DNA of 38,145 nucleotides from Tannerellaceae bacterium (GCA_031288175.1 JAITRW010000001.1:1-38145); one strand, 5' to 3'. Numbered from the stretch's first letter, positions 7,066 to 16,302 are shown. Notes: generated by a model from the letters alone, not told the origin. Program-made: numbers and translations.

Positions 7066-8718
7066 TTAGAAAGCGAAGGTAGCTTCGACGTATTCTTCAC
7101 TTTCCCAGGGGGCTTTGATCTCCTTCCAGATAGAAGCTCCTACGATCATTTCGATGTCGCGGTAGAAATTGATAGCCCCCTGGAAACCGGCGTAAGGGCC
7201 CCCTGCATCGTAGTTATGGAGCTGCTTTAAGGGGATACCCATTTTCTGGACACAGAATTTTTCTTTAATACCGGCACAAAAGACATCGGGGTGGTAAAAC
7301 TCAATGAGTTTGTCCATTTCATGGTGGCTGAGGTCATCAATTACCAGTGCACCTTTCTCCATTTGAGTCATCAAGCCGTGGTATTCGTTGAACTCCATAC
7401 CTTGCTGTTCGAGGGCTTTGAGTTCTTCTTCGGTTTTACGGGGATTGTAACGGGTTTCGTCTTTGGAGACGGATATTTCTTCGATATTACGACTGTCGGC
7501 GTCAATCTGAATGGTGGGGATGACCCGTCGCCCTTCGTAGTCGTCGCGATGTCCAAATTCGTATCCGGCGGCAAGTGTCGTCATGCCGAGCTCTTCAAAT
7601 AAATCCTGATAATGGTGAGCGCGGGACCCCCCGACGAAGAGCATGACTGTTTTACCGACAGTGCGCTTGCGGGCTTGTTCGGCGGCTTCCTTAACGGCGA
7701 GCATTTCTTCTTCGATGACTTTTTCGACCCTATCCACCAACTCAGGGTCACCGAAATACTGGGCTATTTTGCGGAGCATTTTTGCTGTGGAGGCGGCGCC
7801 GATGGGTTGGACTTTGATCCAGGGGATACCGAAGGCTGTTTCCATCATTTCGGCTACATAGTTAATAGAGCGGTGGCACATGACCATGTTGAGGTCTGCG
7901 GTGTGGGCGTTTTCGAATTTCTGTATGGTGGAATTACCGCTGAAAGTGGCGATGAGGTTGATACCGCACTTTTCAAAGACGCGTTCGAGTTCGAAGGCGT
8001 CCCCGCCGATGTTGTATTCCCCCAGCAGGTTGACCCGATATTTAAGAGAACCACGCACGGTGTCGTCGCGTCCGATCAGGTTTTTGAACAACCCGTTGTT
8101 GGCGATATGGTGTCCTGCCGATTGCGAGACGCCGCGATAACCTTCACAAGAGAAGCCAAAAATATTGATACCTCCACCTAGTTCTTCTTTCATGTGTCGC
8201 GCTACGCGATGGACGTCATCACCGATCAAACCTACGGGACAGGTGGAGAAAATGGCGATGGTTTTGGGGTGAAAGAGTTCGTAGGCTTCGCGGATGGCTT
8301 GTTTGAGTTTTTCTTCACCACCGAAGACGATGTTAGAATCCTGCATGTCGGTAGAGAAGCAATAGGTGATGAAGTTAGGGTCTTCGGGCGCTTCGGGCTT
8401 GGTCTGATTACGTCGTGTGAGCCAGGAATAGAAACCGCAACCGATGGGTCCGTGCGTGATGTTGATAATGTCACGAGTAGGTCCGAGTACCACCCCTTTA
8501 CACCCGGCGTAGGTACACCCGCGCTGTGTGATGATACCGGGAACGGTCCGTACATTGGCCTGAATTTCGGGAGGCGCCCCGGCATCGCTCTGTACGATGG
8601 CTTTGGCGCGTTTACGGGCGACTTTTTTTGGATATTTTTTAACTACTTCATCTCTAAAAATCTTTAAGGTAGAGATGACTTCCTCGGTCGATCTCACCTT
8701 GTCTTTTTCATCTATCAT
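7066..8718 (-). CDS. nifD: nitrogenase molybdenum-iron protein alpha chain NifD
   Basis: A 550-residue alpha subunit of dinitrogenase holding the active-site cofactor. P-cluster ligands are Cys68 (RGCTYAGCKG), Cys94 (GPIGCG) and Cys160 (STCPVGLIGDD). FeMo-co ligands are Cys281 (MCHRS) and His501 (QLHNYD). Gln199 and His203 (VSQSAGHH), needed for substrate reduction and cofactor insertion, are kept, as is the Lys of GIKEKF that contacts homocitrate. Residues about 398-455 form an extra segment typical of cluster III and clostridial NifD and absent from Azotobacter. These features argue for a functional molybdenum enzyme rather than an uncharacterised nitrogenase-like protein. It starts 25 nt after nifI2. 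Confidence 0.97.
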   Translation of the reverse strand: MIDEKDKVRSTEEVISTLKIFRDEVVKKYPKKVARKRAKAIVQSDAGAPPEIQANVRTVPGIITQRGCTYAGCKGVVLGPTRDIINITHGPIGCGFYSWLTRRNQTKPEAPEDPNFITYCFSTDMQDSNIVFGGEEKLKQAIREAYELFHPKTIAIFSTCPVGLIGDDVHRVARHMKEELGGGINIFGFSCEGYRGVSQSAGHHIANNGLFKNLIGRDDTVRGSLKYRVNLLGEYNIGGDAFELERVFEKCGINLIATFSGNSTIQKFENAHTADLNMVMCHRSINYVAEMMETAFGIPWIKVQPIGAASTAKMLRKIAQYFGDPELVDRVEKVIEEEMLAVKEAAEQARKRTVGKTVMLFVGGSRAHHYQDLFEELGMTTLAAGYEFGHRDDYEGRRVIPTIQIDADSRNIEEISVSKDETRYNPRKTEEELKALEQQGMEFNEYHGLMTQMEKGALVIDDLSHHEMDKLIEFYHPDVFCAGIKEKFCVQKMGIPLKQLHNYDAGGPYAGFQGAINFYRDIEMIVGASIWKEIKAPWESEEYVEATFAF

Positions 8719-8743
8719 CGTTCAGCTACGTTTTAAGGTTTAC

Positions 8744-9124
8744 TTAGTCAAGACTTTCGATACCGCTCAGACCACTGTGAACGGTGTAGGATTCCAGGGT
8801 GTTGACGACAAAGATTTTACCATCACCGCTCTCTCCGGTATGGTTCACTTTCAAGATGGTTTCGATGGCCAGATCTTTTTTATCGTCTTTCACAACCAGC
8901 GTGATCATGCGTTTGGGTTTCAGACGGGAGCCCGAATTGGTACTAAGGGCCATGGTTTCGTCTTCGAGGAGCGGCAGGGGGACTTTAGCGGGACTGAAAT
9001 CACCACGCCCCTGTCCTCGTCCAAGCACGGGCATCGCCGTGAAAGAAGGTAGACCGGCATCGGCCAGGGCTTGCTTGGTTTCTCCCATCTTGGCAATACG
9101 TATAACGGCAAGTATGAGCTTCAT
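8744..9124 (-). CDS. nifI2: nitrogenase-regulating PII-like protein NifI2
   Basis: A 126-residue PII-family protein with the GRGQGRG T-loop base, a longer T-loop than NifI1, and the C-terminal TGESGDGKIFV signature. In cluster II/III diazotrophs NifI1 and NifI2 together bind the MoFe protein and block electron transfer when ammonium is present. 2-Oxoglutarate and ATP relieve this block. The gene starts 3 nt after nifI1 and sits between nifH and nifD, which is the diagnostic position. Regulation by direct binding rather than by ADP-ribosylation is inferred from the family; no draT/draG is in the window. Confidence 0.94.
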   Translation of the reverse strand: MKLILAVIRIAKMGETKQALADAGLPSFTAMPVLGRGQGRGDFSPAKVPLPLLEDETMALSTNSGSRLKPKRMITLVVKDDKKDLAIETILKVNHTGESGDGKIFVVNTLESYTVHSGLSGIESLD

Positions 9125-9127
9125 GGT

Positions 9128-9451
9128 TCAGTCTTTTTTACCGCGTGAGATGGTGTAGGTTTCTTCCACGGGGGTGACAAATATTTTGCCGTCGCCGGCT
9201 TGTCCTTTGTCGCCCGTACGAGCGGAATTGATGATGGTTTCAATGACAAAATCTTTGTCTTTTTCGTGAATGACGATGATCAACAGGTCTTTAGGGAGTT
9301 CATCGTAAGTCACATTGCCTACTTTCAAGCCCCGTTGTTTACCACGTCCAAACACCGATAGTTTGGTGACGGCGGGAAAACCTGCATTGAAGAGGTCTTT
9401 CATCACAACCGGGGATTTCTCCGGTCTAACAATTGCTCTGATAAGTAACAT
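9128..9451 (-). CDS. nifI1: nitrogenase-regulating PII-like protein NifI1
   Basis: A 107-residue PII-family protein: MLLIRAIVRPEK at the start, a FGRGKQRG T-loop base near residues 34-41, and TGDKGQAGDGKIFVTPVEE at the C-terminal side. It pairs with NifI2 in post-translational ammonium switch-off of nitrogenase. Its start is 113 nt downstream of nifH. That gap holds a 13-bp hairpin that may uncouple nifH dosage from the rest of the operon. Confidence 0.94.
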   Translation of the reverse strand: MLLIRAIVRPEKSPVVMKDLFNAGFPAVTKLSVFGRGKQRGLKVGNVTYDELPKDLLIIVIHEKDKDFVIETIINSARTGDKGQAGDGKIFVTPVEETYTISRGKKD

Positions 9452-9491
9452 AATGCTGCGTGTTAAAAGTGTTTATGTATTAATTAACTTG

Positions 9492-9522
9492 GAAGAGGGG
9501 AGAGGCTATCTCTCCCCTCTTC
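9492..9522 (-). other. strong intercistronic hairpin between nifH and nifI1
   Basis: A perfect 13-bp stem (GAAGAGGGGAGAG against CTCTCCCCTCTTC) with a 5-nt loop. No T-run follows on either strand, so it does not look like a full intrinsic terminator. It is 42 nt after the nifH stop. A role in 3'-end protection or processing of a nifH-only transcript, giving excess NifH, is an inference from the position. Confidence 0.7.
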
Positions 9523-9564
9523 GCAAAATTTCTCAAAAAAGTTAATCCTTAGGTATCAGCGAAG

Positions 9565-10404
<840 letters not shown>

Positions 10405-10428
10405 TTAGTTCAACTACGTTTATTTATA

Positions 10429-10445
10429 ATCAAACGCTGTGCCAA
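10429..10445 (-). promoter_or_regulatory. sigma54-like -24/-12 element upstream of nifH
   Basis: The minus strand reads TTGGCACAGCGTTTGAT. The -24 half is a full match to YTGGCAC. The -12 half is TTGAT where TTGCW is usual, so the GC dinucleotide is GA. The element is about 40-57 nt before the nifH ATG, giving a leader of roughly 25-30 nt. A TATCTTTG box on the same strand at 10480-10487 is an alternative sigma-ABfr -7 element, but it has no -33 at a normal distance. Confidence 0.4.
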
Positions 10446-10525
10446 AAACTCCGGATGTAGGTATAGTATGAGGCTATAACAAAGATAGGGTACTGTATTT
10501 CAATAGCTTAGGGACTCCATTTTTT

Positions 10526-10609
10526 TCTTTCGTAGAGTATTTTGTAACAGTAAGCTACCGTAGGGCGTGCAAATTCCTACATTTTCGTAGGTAATTCTAC
10601 AAAAATGTA
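10526..10609. promoter_or_regulatory. cluster of CTAC/GTAG dyads, possible operator sites
   Basis: Several overlapping dyads lie between the rseP-like stop and the nifH promoter candidates: CTACCGTAG (10555-10563), CCTAC-N6-GTAGG (10576-10591), GTAG-N6-CTAC (10587-10600) and TACAAAAATGTA (10598-10609). The minus-strand motif CTACGAAA occurs at least twice. They lie about 80-180 bp upstream of the -24/-12 element, the usual distance for enhancer-type activator sites. The binding protein is unknown. The CCTAC/GTAGG dyad could also be a weak end structure for the upstream operon, although no T-run follows. Confidence 0.35.
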
Positions 10610-11947
10610 TCAATTGTGGAAAAAGAAGCGGACAATATCATTGGCGTTGGCATAGAAAAGGAGGGCAAAAAGGAGAATCATGCCGACAACCTGGGCATAT
10701 TCTACAAACTTATCATGGGGTTTGCGCCGAGTAATCATCTCATAAATGGCGAAAGCGGCATGTCCGCCGTCGAGGGCGGGTAGGGGAAGGATATTCATGA
10801 AGGCGAGAATGATGGAGAGAAAGGCGGTGCGTTCCCAGAAGGCAGGCCAGTGCCAAGCGGAGGGAAACATGGAGCCAATGGCGCCGAACCCGCCAAGGGA
10901 GGAAGCGCCCTCTTTGGTAAAGACATATTGCATGTCACTGACGTAACCTTTGAGGGTGTTGAAGCCCAGGGAGATACCGGCAGGAATGGATTGAAAGAAG
11001 CTGTAAGAAGTAGTTACGGTGGGATAGACGCGTGCCGGGTCTATGACGACGAATATCCCGATAAGCCCGGCAGAGTCTGTGGTGAGGGCGAAAGTTTGCT
11101 CAGCGCTATCGCTCCGTCGGATACTTAGCGTTATTTCTTCGCTCTTGTGGGAGCGCAAGGCTGAGGTGACGGCGTCTATTGTGGGAGTGGGCAGGCCATT
11201 GACGGCGACAATCGTATCACCGGGTAAAATACCAGCCAGGGAAGCGGGAGAATTCATACCCACCGGTAAAGCCTCGACAATCATAGGGATACGGACAAAG
11301 GCGAAGCCTTGTTTATCACGGATACAACGTTGCATCATATCCTCCGGAATGGGAATGGCAATTTCTTTGCCGTTACGCAAGACGGAGACACTGTGGGCTT
11401 GGGCAACAGCGCGCAAGGCATCGGCACCAAAGCGCTTGAGTTCCTTTCCATCGGCTGCCAGCAGGATGTCTCCGTCCTGAAAACCTACATTATGGAAAGT
11501 TTCGCTGAAAGCCATACCTGCCGTCATGTTTTTGAGGGGTACATAGGAATCCCCCCATGCAAAAAGAATGGAGGAATAGATGAAGAGAGCCAGAAGGAAG
11601 TTGAAAAGGACGCCTCCTACGGTCATGAGAAGGCGTTGCCAGGGAGGCCGGGAGCGGTATTCGAAAGGTTGCGGGGGTTGGGCGAGTTGTTCCTTGTCGA
11701 GGCTTTCGTCAATCATTCCGGTAATTTTACAGTAGCCCCCGATGGGTAACCAACCGATACCGTATTCGGTACCTGATTTTTTGGAGGTGTATTTGAAGAG
11801 GGAGAACCAAGGGTTGTAAAAAAGGTAGAGTTTATCTACGTTGACTTTAAGGATGCGGGAGAAGAAAAAATGGCCTAACTCGTGTACCACTATCAATAGG
11901 GAGAGGCTTAAAATCAGTTGGGCGGCTTTTATAAGAAATGTTTCCAT
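10610..11947 (-). CDS. rseP: RseP-type site-2 metalloprotease (M50)
   Basis: A 445-residue inner-membrane zinc protease. HELGH lies near residues 22-26 in the first membrane segment. The C-terminal membrane region has the NILPLPALDGGH motif, whose Asp is the third zinc ligand. Two PDZ-like regions lie between (about 130-210 and 215-300). The family cleaves anti-sigma factors or remnant signal peptides within the membrane. The ATG at 11947 was chosen over a TTG one codon earlier. It starts 19 nt after the Mrp gene and is the last gene of the operon. The 220 bp after its stop form the nifH upstream region. No separate terminator is obvious. Confidence 0.93.
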   Translation of the reverse strand: METFLIKAAQLILSLSLLIVVHELGHFFFSRILKVNVDKLYLFYNPWFSLFKYTSKKSGTEYGIGWLPIGGYCKITGMIDESLDKEQLAQPPQPFEYRSRPPWQRLLMTVGGVLFNFLLALFIYSSILFAWGDSYVPLKNMTAGMAFSETFHNVGFQDGDILLAADGKELKRFGADALRAVAQAHSVSVLRNGKEIAIPIPEDMMQRCIRDKQGFAFVRIPMIVEALPVGMNSPASLAGILPGDTIVAVNGLPTPTIDAVTSALRSHKSEEITLSIRRSDSAEQTFALTTDSAGLIGIFVVIDPARVYPTVTTSYSFFQSIPAGISLGFNTLKGYVSDMQYVFTKEGASSLGGFGAIGSMFPSAWHWPAFWERTAFLSIILAFMNILPLPALDGGHAAFAIYEMITRRKPHDKFVEYAQVVGMILLFALLFYANANDIVRFFFHN

Positions 11948-11966
11948 CAAGTATTGTTTTTAATGT

Positions 11967-12770
11967 TCATGAATTAGGAAAGACAATGTCGGTCAAAGTT
12001 TGCGCCAGGGAGGCGAAAGGTCGAGAAGAAATCGAAGCAAAGCGTCTGTCGGCCGGCGTACCCTCATCGCCGCATTGACAGATAGATTGGACGAGAGGGA
12101 TCTGTGCGAGCAGGGGGATATGAAGCTGTTCGGCCAGCTGTCGCCCCCCATTACGCCCGAAGAGAAAAAAACGAGCGTCGGGCTGATCGTCAGGGGTGAA
12201 CCATGCCATATTTTCGACCAAACCGAGAATGGGGACATTGACTTTAGGGGATTGGAACATGGCGATGGCTTTGCGCGCATCGGCAAGGGCTACTTCCTGA
12301 GGGGTGGTGACGATGAGGGCGCCGGTAAGGCGAAGGGTTTGCACGATAGTAATGTGAAGATCGCTAGTGCCGGGGGGTAAGTCAATAATAAAAAAGTCAA
12401 GTTCACCCCAATTACCTTCTGAGATAAGTTGTTTGAGGGCATTGCTAGCCATAGCGCCGCGCCAAATAAGGGCATCGTCGGGATTGGAGAAAAAGCCGAT
12501 GGAGAGGAGCTTCACGCCGTATCGAAAGACGGGTTGAACTAATTCTTTGTCACCGACTTGTATGGCGTAGGGGCGTTCGTGTTCGGCATGGAACATCTTA
12601 GGAAGGGAAGGGCCGAAAATGTCAGCATCCAACAAGCCGACAGAATGTCCAGCGTCAGCGAGGGCGACGGCAAGGTTAGCCGCTATCGTACTTTTGCCTA
12701 CGCCACCTTTCCCGGAAGCGATGGCGATCAGGTTTCGAAAAGGGGCTGTGAATGGCTCGGAAGGACACAT
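11967..12770 (-). CDS. Mrp/ApbC-type iron-sulfur cluster carrier ATPase, short form
   Basis: A 267-residue P-loop ATPase: GKGGVGKST at residues 20-28, DADIFGPSLP, and FIIDLPPGTSD. The family moves Fe-S clusters to apo-proteins. It lacks the N-terminal DUF59/MIP18 domain of about 90 residues found in most Bacteroidota homologues. Only 24 nt separate its ATG from the folD stop, so the missing domain is not simply misannotated. The CxxC of many Mrp proteins is replaced in the ENMAWFTPDD region, which I believe is common in this phylum. Its position two genes from the nif operon may be chance. MinD-like proteins are a less likely alternative. Confidence 0.88.
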   Translation of the reverse strand: MCPSEPFTAPFRNLIAIASGKGGVGKSTIAANLAVALADAGHSVGLLDADIFGPSLPKMFHAEHERPYAIQVGDKELVQPVFRYGVKLLSIGFFSNPDDALIWRGAMASNALKQLISEGNWGELDFFIIDLPPGTSDLHITIVQTLRLTGALIVTTPQEVALADARKAIAMFQSPKVNVPILGLVENMAWFTPDDQPDARFFLFGRNGGRQLAEQLHIPLLAQIPLVQSICQCGDEGTPADRRFASISSRPFASLAQTLTDIVFPNS

Positions 12771-12794
12771 ATTGTATAAGGAGAAGGAGTAAAC

Positions 12795-13682
12795 TTATGG
12801 ATAAACGGCTTTTGTTCGAGCAAGGAGTGTGTTGTTCATCAAGGAGGCGATAGTCATAGGTCCGACGCCACCGGGAACGGGTGTGATGAAGGAACAGTGC
12901 GTCGCTACGTCGTCAAAAAGGACGTCACCGGTCAGTTGGAAACCGTTAGGCCTGTCGGGATTAGGCAAGCGAGTGATACCGACATCAATCACCACGGCAC
13001 CCTGTTTCACCATATCGTGACGCACAAAATTCGGCACGCCTAAGGAAACGATAAGAATGTCGGCGGAAAGACAGATTTCGTGCAGGTTTTGGGAACGGGA
13101 GTGGCAAACTGTGACGGAGCAATCGCCGGGGTAATCTTTTTGGAGCATTAAGTTGGCGATGGGTTTACCGACAATATTGCTACGTCCCAGCACGACGCAG
13201 TGTTTACCTTGGGTGGGTATGCGATAACGTCGGAGGAGTTCGAGGATACCGGCAGGCGTGGCGGAGCGGAAACAAGGCAGCCCGAGAGCGAGGCGTCCGA
13301 CATTAACAGGGTGGAAACCGTCCACATCCTTGCGATAGTCAATGGCTTCAATTACTTTATCCGTAGAGAAGTGAGGAGGAAGGGGGAGTTGGACAATGAA
13401 ACCATCTATGGTTGAATCATGATTGAGTTCGTTTATTTTGTCGAGGAGTTGCCTTTGGGGGACATCGTCTTCGTATCGGATGAGCGTAGAGAGGAACCCT
13501 ATTTTCTCGCAAGCACGTACTTTGGCGTCGACGTAAGCTTCACTAGGGGCGTTATGGCCTACAAGGATAGCCGCCAGGTGAGGCGGTCGTTTACCTTGGG
13601 CGCATAAACGAGCTACCTGGTCGGCCATTTCAGCGTTCATTTGAGCAGCGACGGCACGTCCGTCGAGTAGTTGGTAGGCCAT
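12795..13682 (-). CDS. folD: methylenetetrahydrofolate dehydrogenase / methenyltetrahydrofolate cyclohydrolase FolD
   Basis: A 295-residue bifunctional enzyme that interconverts 5,10-methylene-THF and 10-formyl-THF with NADP. The visible signatures are [15 protein letters not shown] (catalytic Tyr and Lys), [36 protein letters not shown] (nucleotide site) and [13 protein letters not shown]. The length is normal for the family. It lies 21 nt after ffh and 24 nt before the Mrp gene on the same strand, consistent with one operon. Confidence 0.96.
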   Translation of the reverse strand: MAYQLLDGRAVAAQMNAEMADQVARLCAQGKRPPHLAAILVGHNAPSEAYVDAKVRACEKIGFLSTLIRYEDDVPQRQLLDKINELNHDSTIDGFIVQLPLPPHFSTDKVIEAIDYRKDVDGFHPVNVGRLALGLPCFRSATPAGILELLRRYRIPTQGKHCVVLGRSNIVGKPIANLMLQKDYPGDCSVTVCHSRSQNLHEICLSADILIVSLGVPNFVRHDMVKQGAVVIDVGITRLPNPDRPNGFQLTGDVLFDDVATHCSFITPVPGGVGPMTIASLMNNTLLARTKAVYP

Positions 13683-13703
13683 GTGTTTTTGAAAAGGAGT
13701 AGA

Positions 13704-15020
13704 TTAACGGAGTAGATTTTTGAGCATAGCAGGATTTTTAGAAGCGTTCTGAAAGAAGGTACACATGGAATCGAATTGTTTGAGAAAAGCATTGATTTGC
13801 TGAATGGAATTGCCGCTACCTTTGGCGATACGCTGTCGTCGAGAAGCGTTGAGGAGAGGGGGATTGGCGCGTTCTTTGGGTGTCATAGAGTTGATGATGG
13901 CTTCGATACGGAGGAAGTTTTTTTCGTCAATATCCATATTCTTGGATAACTTATTTCCTCCGGGAATCATCCCGATGAGGTCTTTAAGGTTACCCATACG
14001 ACGAATTTGTTGGATCTGTGCCAGAAAATCATTAAAGTCAAACTTGTTCTTGGCGAGTTTATGTTGCAACTTACGGTTTTGCTCTTCATCGAATTGTTCC
14101 TGGGCGCGTTCGACAAAAGAAACGATGTCTCCCATACCGAGAATACGGTCAGCCATGCGGGAAGGGTGGAAGACATCAAGGGTGTCGGGCTTTTCACCTG
14201 TGCTGACGAATTTGATGGGCTTGGAGACGACGGTACGTATGGATAAGGCAGCACCTCCGCGGGAATCCCCGTCGAGTTTTGTCAGCACTACGCCGTCAAA
14301 GCCGAGTTTTTCGTTAAACTCCTTTGCGGTGTTTACAGCATCCTGCCCAGTCATGGCATCTACGACAAAGAGCGTTTCCTGGGGCAGGAGGGCGTTCTTA
14401 ACGGCGGCTATTTCCTGCATCATTTGCTCGTCAATGGCAAGGCGTCCGGCGGTGTCGATGATGACGACGTCGAGGCCTTTTCTTTGTGCTTCGAGGACGG
14501 CATTTTGAGCTATTACGATGGGTTGTTTGTTCTCAGGCTCGGAGTAGACAGGAATGCCAATTTGTTGACCAAGTATGTGCAGTTGCTGAATGGCGGCGGG
14601 TCGATAAACGTCGTCGGCCACCAGGAGAGTTTTTTTCCCTTTTTTTGTTTTGAGGAAGTGGGCCAACTTAGCGGAGAAGGTTGTTTTCCCTGAGCCTTGC
14701 AGTCCTGCCAACAGGATAACGGCAGGCCGTCCATAGAGATTGATATCCGCTGCATCGCCGCCCATCAAAACCGCTAACTCGTCGTGGACGATTTTTACCA
14801 AGAGCTGTCCGGGCTTTACGGATTTGAGAACATTCTGCCCCAGAGCTTTCTCTTTCACGGAATCGGTGAAAAGCTTGGCTACTTTGTAATTTACGTCGGC
14901 GTCCAACAAGGCTCTGCGGACGTCTTTCAAGGTTTCGGCGACATTAATTTCGGTGATTCTCCCTTCGCCTTTCAGAAGCTTAAAGGAGCGTTCCAGTCGT
15001 TCACTCAGATTCTCGAACAT
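13704..15020 (-). CDS. ffh: signal recognition particle protein Ffh
   Basis: A 438-residue SRP54 GTPase that, with 4.5S RNA, brings nascent membrane proteins to FtsY. An N-terminal helical bundle (1 to about 90) is followed by a G domain with GLQGSGKTT near 106-114, DDVYRPAA, DTAGR and TKLDGDSRGGAAL. A C-terminal M domain (about 325-438) carries IPGG and ASRRQRIAKGSG. The ATG at 15020 was chosen over a TTG nine nt upstream because MFENLSERL is the usual family start. Only one nt separates it from the stop of the aminotransferase gene. Confidence 0.97.
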   Translation of the reverse strand: MFENLSERLERSFKLLKGEGRITEINVAETLKDVRRALLDADVNYKVAKLFTDSVKEKALGQNVLKSVKPGQLLVKIVHDELAVLMGGDAADINLYGRPAVILLAGLQGSGKTTFSAKLAHFLKTKKGKKTLLVADDVYRPAAIQQLHILGQQIGIPVYSEPENKQPIVIAQNAVLEAQRKGLDVVIIDTAGRLAIDEQMMQEIAAVKNALLPQETLFVVDAMTGQDAVNTAKEFNEKLGFDGVVLTKLDGDSRGGAALSIRTVVSKPIKFVSTGEKPDTLDVFHPSRMADRILGMGDIVSFVERAQEQFDEEQNRKLQHKLAKNKFDFNDFLAQIQQIRRMGNLKDLIGMIPGGNKLSKNMDIDEKNFLRIEAIINSMTPKERANPPLLNASRRQRIAKGSGNSIQQINAFLKQFDSMCTFFQNASKNPAMLKNLLR

Positions 15021-15021
15021 A

Positions 15022-16215
15022 TCAGGCAATTATTTTATGCTTACGGAAAGTTTTTCCGATGGCATCAATGGCGCGATTAAGCTGTTCCTGAGTGTGAGTG
15101 GCCATGAGAGAAAAACGAATCAAGGTGTCACCGGGCGCTACTGCGGGGGATACGACGGGATTCACGAAGATACCGTCTTCGAGCAATTCTTTGACGATGA
15201 GGAAAGTCAAGTCGTTGTTACGAATAAAGAGAGGAATAATGGGAGTTGAAGTACGTCCTATCTCACAGCCAAGTTGTCGAAAGCCGTCCAGGGCGTATCG
15301 TGTCAAATGCCAAAGATGCTCAATACGCTCCGGTTCGCTGAGCATAATATCCATAGCCGCATCCACAGCGGCAATGGCTGCGGGAGTACTGCTGGCACTG
15401 AACATGTAAGAGCGGGAATGATGTCGAATGTAGTTGGTCACCTCTTTGTCGGCGGCAATAAAGCCGCCGATGGAGGCGAAGGACTTACTGAAAGTACCCA
15501 TAATGAGGTCAACGTCATCACTGACGCCGAAACGGTTACATACACCGCGTCCTTGGTGTCCAAGGATACCGATACCGTGCGCTTCGTCCACCATTACCGC
15601 GGCATCATACTTCTTTGCCAGGTTCACGATATTCGATAAGTCGGCTACATCGCCTTCCATACTGAAGACGGAATCGGTGACGATGAGTTTGATCTTGTCG
15701 GGTTCACATTTTTGGAGTTGCTTTTCGAGGGACTCCATATCGTTATGCTTGTACTTGAGTTTATTGGAGAAGGAAAGGCGGTGCCCTTCTACAATAGAGG
15801 CGTGGTCAAGTTCATCCCAGAGGATATAGTCTTCCCGTCCGGTGAGACAAGAGACGACGCCGAGGTTCACTTGGAAACCGGTGGAATAGACAATGGCGTC
15901 TTCTTTACCGACCAGGTCGGCGAGGCGTCGTTCGAGGGCAATATGAATGTCGAGCGTACCGTTCAGGTAACGTGAACCGGCGCAACCGGTGCCATATTTA
16001 CGAGTAGCGGCGATGGCAGCCTCTTTGACCTTGGGATGGTTAGTAAGGCCAAGGTAAGCGTTGGAACCAAACATGAGTACTTTCCGTCCGTTGATAACCA
16101 CTTCGGTGTCCTGGTCGCTTTCAATGGGTCGGAAAAAGGGGTAAATACCGGCATCCATGGCCTTTTGGGGCACATCGTATTTAGATAGCCGGTCTTGTAA
16201 AATCTTTATTTTCAC
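15022..16215 (-). CDS. serine palmitoyltransferase-like alpha-oxoamine synthase
   Basis: A 397-residue PLP enzyme. The PLP lysine is in GTFSKSFASIGG (about residue 244). DEAHGIGILG, GTGCAGSRYLNGT and DELDHASIVEGHRLSF are family signatures. Close resemblance to the Bacteroides enzyme that condenses serine with a fatty acyl thioester points to sphingolipid synthesis. KBL or BioF activity is less likely. The start is GTG at 16215; the reading frame upstream is unconserved and runs through the promoter. A good promoter lies about 50 nt upstream. It is the first gene of the operon with ffh, folD, Mrp and rseP. Confidence 0.9.
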   Translation of the reverse strand: MKIKILQDRLSKYDVPQKAMDAGIYPFFRPIESDQDTEVVINGRKVLMFGSNAYLGLTNHPKVKEAAIAATRKYGTGCAGSRYLNGTLDIHIALERRLADLVGKEDAIVYSTGFQVNLGVVSCLTGREDYILWDELDHASIVEGHRLSFSNKLKYKHNDMESLEKQLQKCEPDKIKLIVTDSVFSMEGDVADLSNIVNLAKKYDAAVMVDEAHGIGILGHQGRGVCNRFGVSDDVDLIMGTFSKSFASIGGFIAADKEVTNYIRHHSRSYMFSASSTPAAIAAVDAAMDIMLSEPERIEHLWHLTRYALDGFRQLGCEIGRTSTPIIPLFIRNNDLTFLIVKELLEDGIFVNPVVSPAVAPGDTLIRFSLMATHTQEQLNRAIDAIGKTFRKHKIIA

Positions 16216-16263
16216 GAGCTGTAGTTTAAGCGTAAACGGGCTGAATAAGGGAAAAACAGCGGG

Positions 16264-16292
16264 CAAAAATAGCAATATTTCGGGTTGTACAA
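16264..16292 (-). promoter_or_regulatory. Bacteroidota promoter for the palmitoyltransferase-ffh-folD-mrp-rseP operon
   Basis: On the minus strand a TTG (16290-16292) is followed after 18 nt by TATTTTTG (16264-16271) and then C, matching the TTG / TAnnTTTG pattern. It is about 50 nt before the GTG start at 16215 and faces away from the lipoprotein promoter. Confidence 0.55.
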
Positions 16293-16302
16293 CTCCGGTC
16301 TA

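Noticed and set aside
9492-9522. nifH-nifI1 hairpin as an intrinsic terminator
   Set aside because: No T-run follows on the minus strand, and the downstream nif genes need read-through.
10480-10487. TATCTTTG -7 box upstream of nifH as the main promoter
   Set aside because: The nearest upstream TTG is only 13 nt away, too close for the usual -33 spacing; kept only as an alternative to the sigma54-like element.
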